From assembly GCA_947476465.1 (NCBI GenBank), contig CANJQN010000008.1, positions 53,850-117,849 of the forward strand: a stretch of DNA of 64,000 bases. Reading direction: 5' to 3'. Shown one piece after another: positions 1 through 6,408 of this stretch. Below the pieces are notes generated by a model. It was not told the origin of the DNA. It searched no databases and saw only the letters and a list, made by a program, of their open reading frames with translations. Position 1 is the first letter of the stretch, and every line of letters begins with the position of its first letter. A program made the position numbers and the translations under genes. This DNA is from Comamonadaceae bacterium. GTDB taxonomy: Bacteria > Pseudomonadota > Gammaproteobacteria > Burkholderiales > Burkholderiaceae_C.

Positions 1-66
1 CGTGGCCGCAAGGGCAAGGCGGCCGACCTGGGGTTCAAACCCACTGCGGTGGAACGCGTCGAGTAG
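1..66 (+). CDS. C-terminal end of an unidentified protein (cut by window edge)
   Basis: Frame 1 is open from the first base to a TAG at 64-66 and gives 21 residues, basic at first and ending VERVE. It is too short to name. The higA-like gene downstream would normally follow a HigB toxin, but this tail does not look like the usual HigB C-terminus, so it is probably an unrelated gene. Confidence 0.35.
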   Translation, partial: RGRKGKAADLGFKPTAVERVE

Positions 67-88
67 TCGCAGAAACAGAGGCCATGTC

Positions 89-406
89 ATGACTGCCATG
101 CGCAACCCGCCCCATCCTGGCGCGACACTGCGTGAAGACGTGCTGCCCGCATTGGGCTTGTCCGTCACCGAGGCGGCGCGGCACTTGGGCGTCACCCGGC
201 CGGCGCTTTAAAGGGTGTTGAACGGGCGCGCCGCTATTTCCGCTGAAATGGCGCTGCGGCTGGAGAAGTGGCTGGAGAAGTGGCTGGGTGCCGAGCGAGG
301 GGGTGCAGCTGTTGTGTGGCTCGCGCAGCAGGCCGCTTATGACTTGTGGCGGGCCAAGGTCCATTCATCAGACGCGATTTCTCGCGTTGCCCGCCGTGAT
401 GATTGA
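89..406 (+). pseudogene. HigA-type antitoxin, broken by an in-frame stop
   Basis: The reading frame encodes a HigA/XRE-type helix-turn-helix antitoxin. It starts with a conserved MRNPPHPG-like segment, then SVTEAARHLGVTRPAL, then RVLNGRAAISAEMALRLEKWL. A TAA at 209-211 falls exactly where the family has Ser (RPALSRVLNGR), so one base change TCA to TAA would explain it. The frame continues to TGA at 404-406. A 12-base tandem duplication (260-271 and 272-283) repeats four residues (EKWL) in the helix after the HTH. No HigB toxin gene is visible beside it. The N-terminal half alone lacks part of the HTH, so it is unlikely to bind DNA. Confidence 0.75.
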
Positions 407-420
407 TGTCTTCATATGAC

Positions 421-486
421 ACGTCATCATCCGTTCGCCCTGAGCTTGTCGAAGGGCTCAGCCCGAACGGAATAGGGTGTCGTGAG
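421..486. repeat. Dispersed palindromic repeat, family A, short copy
   Basis: The core CCGTTCGCCCTGAGCTTGTC and its near-complement GGCTCAGCCCGAACGG face each other and can fold into a hairpin. They are flanked by GACACGTCAT on the left and GGTGTCGTGA on the right. The same unit recurs at 9996-10118, 48360-48460, 56647-56695 and, as a half copy, inside gcvP at 54317-54343. Confidence 0.7.
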
Positions 487-809
487 CTGTGAAATTCTCA
501 ATGGACCGCGTGGTTTGCGCCCCAGGACCACAGGAAGCAAAACCGGCCTGGCAGGTCGGCATCGGCCGCCGGCCGGGGTGGGCCGTGCTCTGTCCATCTC
601 GCGGGCGGTCACCCATGTATGCCAGCACCACGTCATCAACGCCTCCGCGAAACGCAGGCTCTGTGGCAACCGCGAATCGTCCGGCGCCCGACCCGCCCCA
701 ACCACCGGCCTCGGCGCTGCGTCGGTTTGGGCGCCGGTTGAGTTCTTGCGGGGTTTGGCGCCAGAATATCCAACATGAAGGAGTGCACGATGTTCACAGT
801 CTTCAGGCA
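487..809. other. Non-coding stretch, no gene supported
   Basis: Open frames exist on both strands (for example 490-896 plus), but they have no ribosome binding site, are rich in Pro/Arg/Ser and show no recognisable motif. If the weak cassette boundary at 386-392 (GTTGCCC) is real, this stretch would be the body of a cassette without a recognisable gene, carrying the family A repeat. Confidence 0.4.
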
Positions 810-898
810 GGGCAACCGCTTATGAGTGGCCGCCGAGTCCAGATTATTCCGCAGCGTCCATGCTATTGCGCACTCGTGCGGTCTACATCACGTTAGAT
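810..898 (+). other. attC-like recombination site, left side of the lipoprotein cassette
   Basis: The right end is a perfect R' box GTTAGAT (892-898; consensus GTTRRRY). The left end GGGCAAC (810-816) fits RYYYAAC only loosely, but it is the exact complement of GTTGCCC at 386-392. Between them CGCTTATGAGTG and CACTCGTGCG can pair imperfectly, as expected of the extruded bottom strand of attC. The length of 89 bases is within the normal range. Confidence 0.5.
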
Positions 899-1400
899 TG
901 TTTCCCCCTAAGGAGTTATTTCTGTGCTCAAGAGAATCTTCACCGTCTTCGTTGCAATCGCTGCCATCGCATTCATGTCGGGGTGCTCAACCCTCGCTGA
1001 TGCAAGATCCGCAAAGGGGAGTGGTCTGTCGCGCGAGTACTCAGCGCCCATTGACCATGTGTGGAAGGCGCTCCCAGCAGTTCTTGCCGAATTGTCCTTG
1101 CCCATGGTGGGCGACAACAGGCAGGAAGGGTACATTCTTGCCCAAAGGGGCATCACCGCATTCAGCTATGGGGAGAACGTCGCAATCTTCGTGGAGTCGG
1201 TGAATGGTGTTACCAGAACCAGAGTAGAAGTCGTCTCGAAGAAGTCGATGGCGACGAACGTTTTCGCTCCCGATTGGAGCAAAGAGATTCTGGACAAACT
1301 TGGCGAGAAGCTCGGGAAAATCTAACTGATCGCTCGACACGGACACGCAACATCAGGAGGCCGCTTCACGGCGCATGTCGCGTGCCGGTCACCTTCGATG
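893..1400 (+). mobile_element. Integron-type gene cassette carrying a lipoprotein gene
   Basis: The unit starts at TTAGAT (893) and its own attC begins with ATCTAAC (1320-1326). In a circular cassette the first bases of the integrated form complete the R' box, so start and R'' should be complementary. Here GTTAGAT and ATCTAAC are exact reverse complements. One gene fills it on the plus strand, its stop lies inside R'', and no internal promoter is obvious, which is the normal cassette layout. No integrase gene lies in the window. Confidence 0.6.
924..1325 (+). CDS. Small lipoprotein of unknown function
   Basis: The 133-residue product starts at GTG 924, eight bases after an AAGGAG at 910-915. 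Residues 1-20 form a lipoprotein signal peptide with two basic residues, a hydrophobic core and the lipobox MSGC, so Cys21 should be lipidated and the protein anchored in a membrane facing the periplasm. The mature part (SREYSAPIDHVWKALPAVL onward) resembles small outer-membrane lipoproteins in which a helix follows a beta strand, similar to DUF3568-type proteins. That assignment is a guess from general pattern. It is the only gene of an integron-like cassette, its stop overlaps the attC R'' box, and nothing nearby indicates a role. Confidence 0.7.
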   Translation: MLKRIFTVFVAIAAIAFMSGCSTLADARSAKGSGLSREYSAPIDHVWKALPAVLAELSLPMVGDNRQEGYILAQRGITAFSYGENVAIFVESVNGVTRTRVEVVSKKSMATNVFAPDWSKEILDKLGEKLGKI

Positions 1401-1406
1401 TTCGAC
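1320..1406 (+). other. attC-like site closing the lipoprotein cassette
   Basis: R'' is ATCTAAC (1320-1326, perfect RYYYAAC) and R' is GTTCGAC (1400-1406, one mismatch to GTTRRRY). The inner arms GGACACGCAACAT and ATGTCGCGTGCC pair with a few mismatches, giving the long imperfect hairpin typical of attC. Total length is 87 bases. Confidence 0.6.
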
Positions 1407-1448
1407 CGCAGCCTCGCGTTCCGTTTGGCCTTGGAGTACCATCAACTC

Positions 1449-1670
1449 ATGCAGCTAGCTACTGGCACCGTCATCAATGGCAAAGTCGTTGTCGAAGGGC
1501 TTTCCCTGCCTGAAGGAACCGTCGTCACGGTTCTCACCAGGGACGACGAACGCTCCGTCCAGCTCTCACCGGCCGACGAAGCTGAGCTTCTGGACGCGCT
1601 GGACGAAGCGGACCGCGAAGAGGGCGTGTCTGCCCAAGAGCTCTTTGCTCGCCTTCAGCGCTTCGGCTGA
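1449..1670 (+). CDS. Antitoxin-like small acidic protein (partner of a ParE/RelE-type toxin)
   Basis: This 73-residue acidic protein starts with a short beta-rich segment (TGTVINGKVVVEGLSLPEGTVVTVL) reminiscent of an AbrB-like or addiction-module antitoxin fold. It ends in an acidic helical tail (DEAELLDALDEADREEG). It stops two bases before the start of a ParE-like frame, the usual antitoxin-first order of parDE-type modules. The ATG at 1449 is preferred because the upstream frame (from 1398) lies in the attC site. The toxin is truncated, so this antitoxin appears orphaned. Confidence 0.65.
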   Translation: MQLATGTVINGKVVVEGLSLPEGTVVTVLTRDDERSVQLSPADEAELLDALDEADREEGVSAQELFARLQRFG

Positions 1671-1672
1671 TC

Positions 1673-1840
1673 TTGGCGCTCATTGTTCGGATCAAGCCGC
1701 GCGCGCAGCGGCAGATCGAGACAGCCGCAAAGTGGTGGGCGGAGAACCGCCCGGCTTCAACTTCACAACTATACGTTCGGCCCTGTGGAGAATTGGGACT
1801 CGTTGGACTTCTTGACAACACGCTTGCTGTGTTGTCATAA
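1673..1840 (+). pseudogene. Truncated ParE/RelE-family toxin
   Basis: The frame from TTG 1673 starts ALIVRIKPRAQRQIETAAKWWAENRPA, a clear match to the first strand and long helix of ParE-type plasmid-stabilisation toxins (usual length about 95-105). Homology ends after about 30 residues. The frame then reads non-ParE sequence across the cassette junction GTTCGGC (1775-1781) and stops at TAA 1838-1840, giving 55 codons. The catalytic or gyrase-binding C-terminal half is missing. Loss of the 3' half together with the left half of an attC site is the simplest reading. Confidence 0.65.
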
Positions 1841-1841
1841 T
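1812..1841 (+). promoter_or_regulatory. Sigma-70 promoter for tumE-tumA
   Basis: A consensus -35 box TTGACA (1812-1817) is separated by 18 bases from CATAAT (1836-1841). Transcription would begin about 1848-1849, at or next to the A of ATG 1849, implying a leaderless or near-leaderless mRNA. The -10 box overlaps the truncated parE stop codon. Confidence 0.7.
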
Positions 1842-1848
1842 GTCCAAC

Positions 1849-2145
1849 ATGAAGGCTGTCCCGCTGATTCGCCGTCGCGTTGTCCTTGCTCCCGACGCAT
1901 TCGCAGAGATTGCCGTATGGCGAGTTCCTGAACCGGTCCCACCTTCGGGGCATCGGTTCAAATATCGTCTCGCTTATGTTGTTGGTGGTGATTGCGTGCT
2001 GAGATACGACAATGAACGAGGTAAAGGTGATCACCGGCACTTCGCAGGGCAGGAGCTTGACTATGCCTTCTCCACGCCGGAACAGTTGATGCTCGACTTC
2101 AATGCTGATATTACGAGGTGGAATCATGAACACAGTCGTTCTTGA
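1849..2145 (+). CDS. tumE: TumE-family toxin (DUF6516-like)
   Basis: The 98-residue protein has the layout of the TumE (formerly DUF6516) family: a central YRLAYVVGGDCVLRYDNERGKGDHRH segment with the conserved RYDNE-GKGDH core, and a C-terminal segment ending LMLDFNADITRW. TumE proteins are toxins of TumE/TumA toxin-antitoxin systems; their target is not shown here. ATG 1849 is preferred to the in-frame ATG 1840 because 1840 lies inside the -10 box. The tumA gene overlaps its last 20 bases, so the two are translated as a coupled pair, with toxin first. Confidence 0.7.
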   Translation: MKAVPLIRRRVVLAPDAFAEIAVWRVPEPVPPSGHRFKYRLAYVVGGDCVLRYDNERGKGDHRHFAGQELDYAFSTPEQLMLDFNADITRWNHEHSRS

Positions 2146-2473
2146 GGTTCGTTCCCTGGCGGATACGCTCGCTGACGCAACCCGCGCAATGAAAGCCGGC
2201 CGCGCTGAGCGTGAAGCTCGCATTGGCTTTGCCACGCCCGAGTTGCTATGGCAGGTGCTTACGGCCAAACGATGGGAGTTGCTCAAAGCAATGTGCGGGG
2301 CGGGCGCCATGTCTATCCGCGAGGTAGCCAGACGCGTCGGGCGTGATGTGAAGGCTGTGCACGGTGACGTGGTGGCCTTGTTGAATGCAGGCGTTCTCAG
2401 TCGTGCGGCAGAGGGGGGCGTTGTGTTCCCCTTCGAGGCCGTGAGGGTTGAGTTCATGCTTGAGGCTGCATAG
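2126..2473 (+). CDS. tumA: TumA-type antitoxin, winged-helix DNA-binding protein
   Basis: The 115-residue protein has a predicted N-terminal helical segment, then a MarR/HVO_A0114-like winged helix (LLWQVLTAKRWELLKAM, SIREVARRVGRDVKAVHGDV, ALLNAGVLSRAAEGGVVFPF). By family analogy it should bind and neutralise TumE and repress the shared promoter. ATG 2126 is chosen because it follows a GGTGG stretch and gives the usual length. It overlaps tumE by 20 bases and ends 17 bases before the attC-like site. Confidence 0.7.
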   Translation: MNTVVLEVRSLADTLADATRAMKAGRAEREARIGFATPELLWQVLTAKRWELLKAMCGAGAMSIREVARRVGRDVKAVHGDVVALLNAGVLSRAAEGGVVFPFEAVRVEFMLEAA

Positions 2474-2489
2474 CCGTGCGCCCTGCGAG

Positions 2490-2559
2490 GCCGAACCGGT
2501 CGTTCGAGCTGGCAGCCCTCGGCAAGCCTCGGTCTGCGGCTCTACTTCACTCGTCAAGC
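2490..2559 (+). other. attC-like site closing the TumE/TumA cassette
   Basis: R'' GCCGAAC (2490-2496) complements the cassette start GTTCGGC (1775-1781). The inner part GAGCTGGCAGCC and GGTCTGCGGCTC can pair with an unpaired base, and CTCTACTTCACTC before the R' end matches the style of chromosomal-integron attC sites. R' itself is degenerate (GTCAAGC, 2553-2559). Confidence 0.55.
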
Positions 2560-2571
2560 CTCAGAATCCCC

Positions 2572-2913
2572 ATGGAGTGTCCAGTGCGTCGGCCGCCGAT
2601 TCTGTCAACGCTGGTAGCAGCGTCCATCTGGCTCGTGTGCACAGGCGCAATCGCACAGGAGTGGAGGCTTTTCGGTCGCCACGGAGAGTACGCTTCGATC
2701 TCATCCCTCAAGCGCAAGCTCCAGGATCTCTCCGAGATCAAGACGCCCGATGAATTCTCCGCCTACCTGGCGTCAAAGCGCCTGAAGTTCACTCGCCAGG
2801 TTCATCCAGCGGGGACCTCTGGGGCCATTGAGTTTCAGGTTCCCGACGCAGGCTTGGCCATCGTCTTCGTGAACCGCCAGCAATGCGGCCAAGATGGCCC
2901 GGTGGTTCGTTGA
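2572..2913 (+). CDS. Putative secreted protein of unknown function
   Basis: The 113-residue frame from ATG 2572 has a basic start (PVRRPP), a hydrophobic core (ILSTLVAASIWLVCTGAIA) and a plausible signal peptidase I site AIA-Q at about residues 28-29. The mature part (EWRLFGRHGEYASISSLKRKL onward) has no motif I recognise. It lies just right of an attC-like site, as a cassette gene would. The open frame extends upstream to 2476, but that part overlaps the attC site. No strong ribosome binding site is present. Confidence 0.5.
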   Translation: MECPVRRPPILSTLVAASIWLVCTGAIAQEWRLFGRHGEYASISSLKRKLQDLSEIKTPDEFSAYLASKRLKFTRQVHPAGTSGAIEFQVPDAGLAIVFVNRQQCGQDGPVVR

Positions 2914-2980
2914 GCCAATCGAGCTTGCCAGTAGTCCCGCGCTCAGGATCAGGCCCGGGCTGTGATTTATCGCGGGCCGT

Positions 2981-3211
2981 TCAGACGATATGGCCCAGCA
3001 CTGCGCCCACTGGGTACACCTGCCCGGGCTGCGCGCTTATCTTGAGCCGGCCGGTCGCTGGTGATTCGATCTCCACGGTCGACTTTTCGCTCTCCAGCAT
3101 ATAGAGCGGTGCGCCTTGCGTGATCTCGGCGCCATCGGGCACCAGCCACTCGGTCAGCGTGCCCTCGTCCATCGTAAAGCCGAGTTTCGGAAACAGTATT
3201 TCGCAATGCAT
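2981..3211 (-). CDS. Stand-alone lipoyl-domain protein
   Basis: The 76-residue protein is a single lipoyl/biotinyl domain (flattened beta barrel). Lys43 lies in the hairpin motif LESEKST, where the 2-oxoacid dehydrogenase E2 family has the lipoylated Lys of TDKA. It starts as E2 proteins do (EILFPKLGFTMDEGT) but lacks the peripheral-subunit-binding and acyltransferase domains. It is the last gene of the operon, after E1 beta and E1 alpha (39-base gap), so it probably carries the acyl group produced by that E1. No E2 catalytic core or E3 is in the window, so transfer to CoA and reoxidation of lipoate must use proteins made elsewhere. Confidence 0.8.
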   Translation of the reverse strand: MHCEILFPKLGFTMDEGTLTEWLVPDGAEITQGAPLYMLESEKSTVEIESPATGRLKISAQPGQVYPVGAVLGHIV

Positions 3212-3250
3212 GTGTTCTTTGATATCGCAACGTCTTGCAAAAAAGAGCGA

Positions 3251-4267
3251 TCAGCCGAGCAACTTGCGGATCGCCGCTTCGATGTCCGCCTGCCCCGGTA
3301 TGAACGCGGTTTCCAGGGGTTTGGAGAAAGGCACCGGACAAAACGCCCCGCCGAGTCGCAGCACCGGCGCCTTCAGTTTGCCGAACAAGGCTTCATTGAG
3401 TTGGGCGGCAATTTCCGCGCCCACGCCGAAGCTCTTGACAGCCTCGTGCACGATCAGTGCACGGCCGGTCTTTCCCACCGATTCGAGTAGCGTCGGCATG
3501 TCCAGCGGGGAAATCGTGCGCAGGTCAATCACTTCAACCGACAGATTTTCCCCGGCCAGCTTGTCGGCCACCGCAACGGCATCATGTACCTGGCGGCTGT
3601 ACGTGATGACGGTCACGTCTTTGCCACTTCGTAGCACATTGGCCTTGCCGAGCGGGACCCGCTTGCCGCGCACTGGCGCCGTCGTGGGCGCCGCACGCAG
3701 GTGGGGCAGGTTCTCGACAAAGATGCACGGGTCGTCATCGTCGATACAGGAAAGCATCAGGCCATAGGCGTCTGCCGGGTTGGACGGGATAACGACTTTG
3801 AGGCCGGCCGTGTGAGCGAACCAGGCCTCGAGAAAGTCGGCGTGCTGCCCGCCATAGCTGTAGCCCGCACCGGTCATCGTGCGGATCACCAGCGGCACGT
3901 GGGTTTGTCCGCCCGACATGAAGCGCAACTTGGCCGCGTGGTTGACGATCATGTCCATGGCGACAGCCGTGAAGTTCATGAGCATGATCTCGGCCACCGG
4001 CCGCATTCCCGCAATGGCCGCGCCAATGGCCGCGCCGACGATCGCCTGTTCCGAAATCGGTGTGGAGCGTACCCGCGCGGCACCGTATTTGGTCGACAGC
4101 CCACGGGTGATGCCGGACACGCCACCGCCCTCAGGGTCCGCCACGTCCTCACCGAACACCAGCACGCGCGGGTCATGGGCCATTGCGTCGTCCAGCGCCC
4201 AGTTGATCGCCTGGAGCATGGTGATTTTTTCGTCGGCCTTGGCTGGCGTCACCGCTGTAACGCTCAT
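3251..4267 (-). CDS. Thiamine-diphosphate dehydrogenase E1, beta subunit
   Basis: The 338-residue protein matches the E1 beta family (pyruvate, acetoin or branched-chain 2-oxoacid dehydrogenases). It has an N-terminal pyrimidine-binding half with LVFGEDVADPEGG and RSTPISEQAIVGAAIGAA, containing the conserved Glu that activates thiamine, and a transketolase C-terminal half. With the alpha subunit it should form an alpha2beta2 enzyme that decarboxylates a 2-oxoacid or cleaves an acetoin-like diketone. ATG 4267 was chosen because the homologous start lies there; upstream sequence in the same frame belongs to the dispersed repeat at 4264-4352. The TRAP transporter upstream suggests a carboxylic acid substrate. 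Confidence 0.85.
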   Translation of the reverse strand: MSVTAVTPAKADEKITMLQAINWALDDAMAHDPRVLVFGEDVADPEGGGVSGITRGLSTKYGAARVRSTPISEQAIVGAAIGAAIAGMRPVAEIMLMNFTAVAMDMIVNHAAKLRFMSGGQTHVPLVIRTMTGAGYSYGGQHADFLEAWFAHTAGLKVVIPSNPADAYGLMLSCIDDDDPCIFVENLPHLRAAPTTAPVRGKRVPLGKANVLRSGKDVTVITYSRQVHDAVAVADKLAGENLSVEVIDLRTISPLDMPTLLESVGKTGRALIVHEAVKSFGVGAEIAAQLNEALFGKLKAPVLRLGGAFCPVPFSKPLETAFIPGQADIEAAIRKLLG

Positions 4268-4352
4268 AGGGCCCCCACGCTCGGCACTTCGTGTCCTTCG
4301 CTGCCCCCCGAGGGGGCGCGAGCTTGCTTGAGGCGGCTCGGCGCGGCGCTCA
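4264..4352 (-). repeat. Operon-internal dispersed repeat, family B
   Basis: Read on the minus strand this unit runs from ATGAGCGC through CCGAGCCGCCTCAAGCAAGC, a GC hairpin, AGGACACGAAGTGCCGAG and CGTGGGGGC. Its left edge supplies the TGA stop of the E1 alpha gene and its right edge abuts the ATG of E1 beta. Other copies lie at 35951-36042, 36043-36093 (short) and 50213-50324, always exactly between two genes of one operon or between adjacent genes. Confidence 0.75.
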
Positions 4353-5330
4353 TGCTGCCACCTCGTCGCGGTAGACGTCGCGGCGCAATTCGGCGACATC
4401 GGGGAACGGACTGGCCATCGCAAACGTGAATGCTTCCTCGATTTCGTTTGCTATTGCGGCCTCCATGTCGGCCAATTGCGCCTCGGTGGCATGCGCCTGT
4501 GCGAGCAGCCAGGTGCGGTAGCGGGGCACCGGATCCCTGGCCATCCAACCCTCTTTTTCTCCCTTGTCCATGTAGGCGTCGTTGTCGCCCATGGTGTGGC
4601 CCTCGAAGCGGAAGGTGACCGCCTCGATCAGCGTCGGGCCATGGCCGTCGCGCGCACGGTCGATGGCTTCGCGAGCCGCTGCATAAACCTCCAGCGGCTC
4701 GTTGCCGTCGACCTTGCGGGCGGGCATGCTATAGCTGGCGGCACGGTCGGCCACGTTGGCTGCGGATGTGCAGACGGCGTATTTCGTGTGTTCGGCGTAC
4801 TGGTTGTTCTGGCACACGAACACGACGGGAAGTTTCCAGACCGATGCCATGTTGAGCGACTCGTGAAATGCGCCGATGTTGGTCGCTCCGTCGCCGAAGT
4901 AGGCCACCGACACACGCTTGTCACCCCGCACCTGCGAGGCCAGCGCCAGGCCGTTGGCGATCGGCATGCTGCTGCCGACGATGCCGGTGGTCACCATGAC
5001 GCCCGAGGCGGGGTGCGTGATGTGCATCGGTCCGCCCTTGCCCTTGCAGGTGCCGGTGACCCTGCCGGCCAGCTCCGCCCAAAGTTCCTTGATCGGCACG
5101 CCCTTGGCAATCGAGTCATGGATGCCGCGGTAGGTGGTGCAGATCGTGTCGCTGTGCTCCAGGCATACGGACACGGCGGCCGGAATGCATTCCTGACCGC
5201 GCGCCGAGTAGTACGGCATGACGAGGCGCCCGGTGCGCATGGCTGAACGGATGCGCTCGTCGTTCAGCTTGATGCGCATCATGCGGCGGTAGATGTCGAC
5301 CAGCACGGACGCGGGCGGTTGCTTGCTCAT
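4350..5330 (-). CDS. Thiamine-diphosphate dehydrogenase E1, alpha subunit
   Basis: The 326-residue protein has the E1 alpha signature: YYSARGQECIPAAVSVCL near the N-terminus, GKGGPMHI, and the thiamine-diphosphate/Mg motif GDGATNIGAFHESLN followed by CQNNQY. Length is typical of acetoin-dehydrogenase-like and pyruvate dehydrogenase alpha subunits. It lies between the TRAP binding protein (74-base gap) and E1 beta. Only the last codons touch the family B repeat. Pyruvate, acetoin or another 2-oxoacid cannot be told apart from sequence alone. Confidence 0.85.
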   Translation of the reverse strand: MSKQPPASVLVDIYRRMMRIKLNDERIRSAMRTGRLVMPYYSARGQECIPAAVSVCLEHSDTICTTYRGIHDSIAKGVPIKELWAELAGRVTGTCKGKGGPMHITHPASGVMVTTGIVGSSMPIANGLALASQVRGDKRVSVAYFGDGATNIGAFHESLNMASVWKLPVVFVCQNNQYAEHTKYAVCTSAANVADRAASYSMPARKVDGNEPLEVYAAAREAIDRARDGHGPTLIEAVTFRFEGHTMGDNDAYMDKGEKEGWMARDPVPRYRTWLLAQAHATEAQLADMEAAIANEIEEAFTFAMASPFPDVAELRRDVYRDEVAA

Positions 5331-5404
5331 ACAGTCCTTGGAGTTTGGATCGGCGCCGGCCAAAGCCGACGCCTGGTAACGCACGCGCAAAAGCGCCGCC
5401 GTCG

Positions 5405-6397
5405 TCAAGTTCTCTGGATAAGTGCCCAGGTTCCAGCGCCAAACACCTCGTTCGCCAGTTTCTCGTTGAGCGGCGCCATCTGACTCTGTGCCGCCTTGGC
5501 ATCGAAGCTCAGGACCGTGCCTGCGCCATTGACCACTTCCCATTTCTTGACGTCTATGGGGGCCTGCCGCTTGACATCGGCGAAGTACTCGCTGGCCTCC
5601 AGGTCGTTGAAGGTCTGCTGGACGATCTGACGCTGGGCCGGGGACAGGCGGCTCCATACGCGCGAAGCCACCGTCCATTTGCCCAGACCAATGCCGAAAT
5701 CATTGTTCACGTAGTACTTGCAGACCTCGTTGAACTTCATGACCAGTGCAAGGTTGGGCAGCGTCACCATGCCGTCGACCAGGCTCTGCTGCAGCGACGT
5801 GTAGACCTCGTTGAAGGCCACCACGGTTGGCCGCGCGCCCAGATGCTGGAGACCGGCGATCACACCTTCGATTTCGCCGGCGCGGATCTTCATGCCCTTG
5901 ATGCCAGCTAGCGACTCGATCTTCGTCTTCGTGAAAAGGCAGAACGGCCCGTCCCGCGCAACGCCCAGGAATTCGGCGTTGTAGCGGTCTTTCATGAGTT
6001 TGGAAAAGCGTTCGCGCAGCGCTCCATTGACTACTTTCCCAGCATGTTCCGCGTCACGAAACATGTAGGGCGCGTAGAGGATATCGAACTCGCGCGTCCC
6101 GGTGTAAGCGGTCGTTGTCATGTCGACGGTGCCGAGTGCGAGGCCGTCGAGCAAAGTCTTTTCGCCCCCGAGCGTGCCGGCAAACACATCGAATTCGACT
6201 TCGCCATTGGTTCGCTTGGTGACTTCGGCGAACACCTTCTTGGCAAACACAACCGCTGTGCTGTTGGCGCCACCGCTGTTCGCGTATTTGATCTTGATCT
6301 TGGACTGGGCATTGCCGCGCAAGGGTAGCCCCGCGGCGACGGTGACCAATGCGGCTGCGCGCTGAACGACTTGTCTTCGGGTGGTGGGGACACTCAT
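5405..6397 (-). CDS. dctP: TRAP transporter, periplasmic binding protein (DctP family)
   Basis: The protein is about 330 residues with a twin-Arg-like N-terminus (TTRRQVVQRAAALVTVAAGLP) and a signal peptide ending near NAQS. The mature part has DctP features: KYANSGGANSTAVVFAKKVF, GGEKTLLDGLALGTVDM and the conserved binding Arg in GMKIRAGE. It should capture a carboxylate in the periplasm and pass it to DctQM. ATG 6397 is chosen because AAGGAG lies 5-7 bases upstream and the earlier in-frame ATG (6412) overlaps dctM. The signal could go through Tat or Sec; the RR pair is suggestive only. Confidence 0.85.
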   Translation of the reverse strand: MSVPTTRRQVVQRAAALVTVAAGLPLRGNAQSKIKIKYANSGGANSTAVVFAKKVFAEVTKRTNGEVEFDVFAGTLGGEKTLLDGLALGTVDMTTTAYTGTREFDILYAPYMFRDAEHAGKVVNGALRERFSKLMKDRYNAEFLGVARDGPFCLFTKTKIESLAGIKGMKIRAGEIEGVIAGLQHLGARPTVVAFNEVYTSLQQSLVDGMVTLPNLALVMKFNEVCKYYVNNDFGIGLGKWTVASRVWSRLSPAQRQIVQQTFNDLEASEYFADVKRQAPIDVKKWEVVNGAGTVLSFDAKAAQSQMAPLNEKLANEVFGAGTWALIQRT

Positions 6398-6408
6398 GGA
6401 ATACTCCT

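Larger units (their letters stand above)
1776..2553 (+). mobile_element. Integron-type cassette carrying the TumE/TumA pair
   Basis: The unit begins TTCGGC right after the G of an R'-like box GTTCGGC (1775-1781). Its own attC begins GCCGAAC (2490-2496), the exact reverse complement. It contains a promoter and a complete toxin-antitoxin pair. TA cassettes, unlike most, normally bring their own promoter. Confidence 0.55.

Noticed and set aside
28..50. A GGGTTCAAACCC stretch that looks like a tRNA T-arm
   Set aside because: No acceptor stem, anticodon arm or CCA can be fitted around it, and a coding frame runs through it to the stop at 64-66.
490..896. Open frame of 135 codons on the plus strand
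   Set aside because: No ribosome binding site, biased Pro/Arg/Ser composition, no motif, and it runs through the attC-like site.
2923..2995. A further attC-like site right of the putative secreted protein gene (GCTTGCC ... GTTCAGA)
   Set aside because: R'' matches the expected complement of the cassette start at only six of seven bases, R' is poor, and the inner arms do not pair convincingly.
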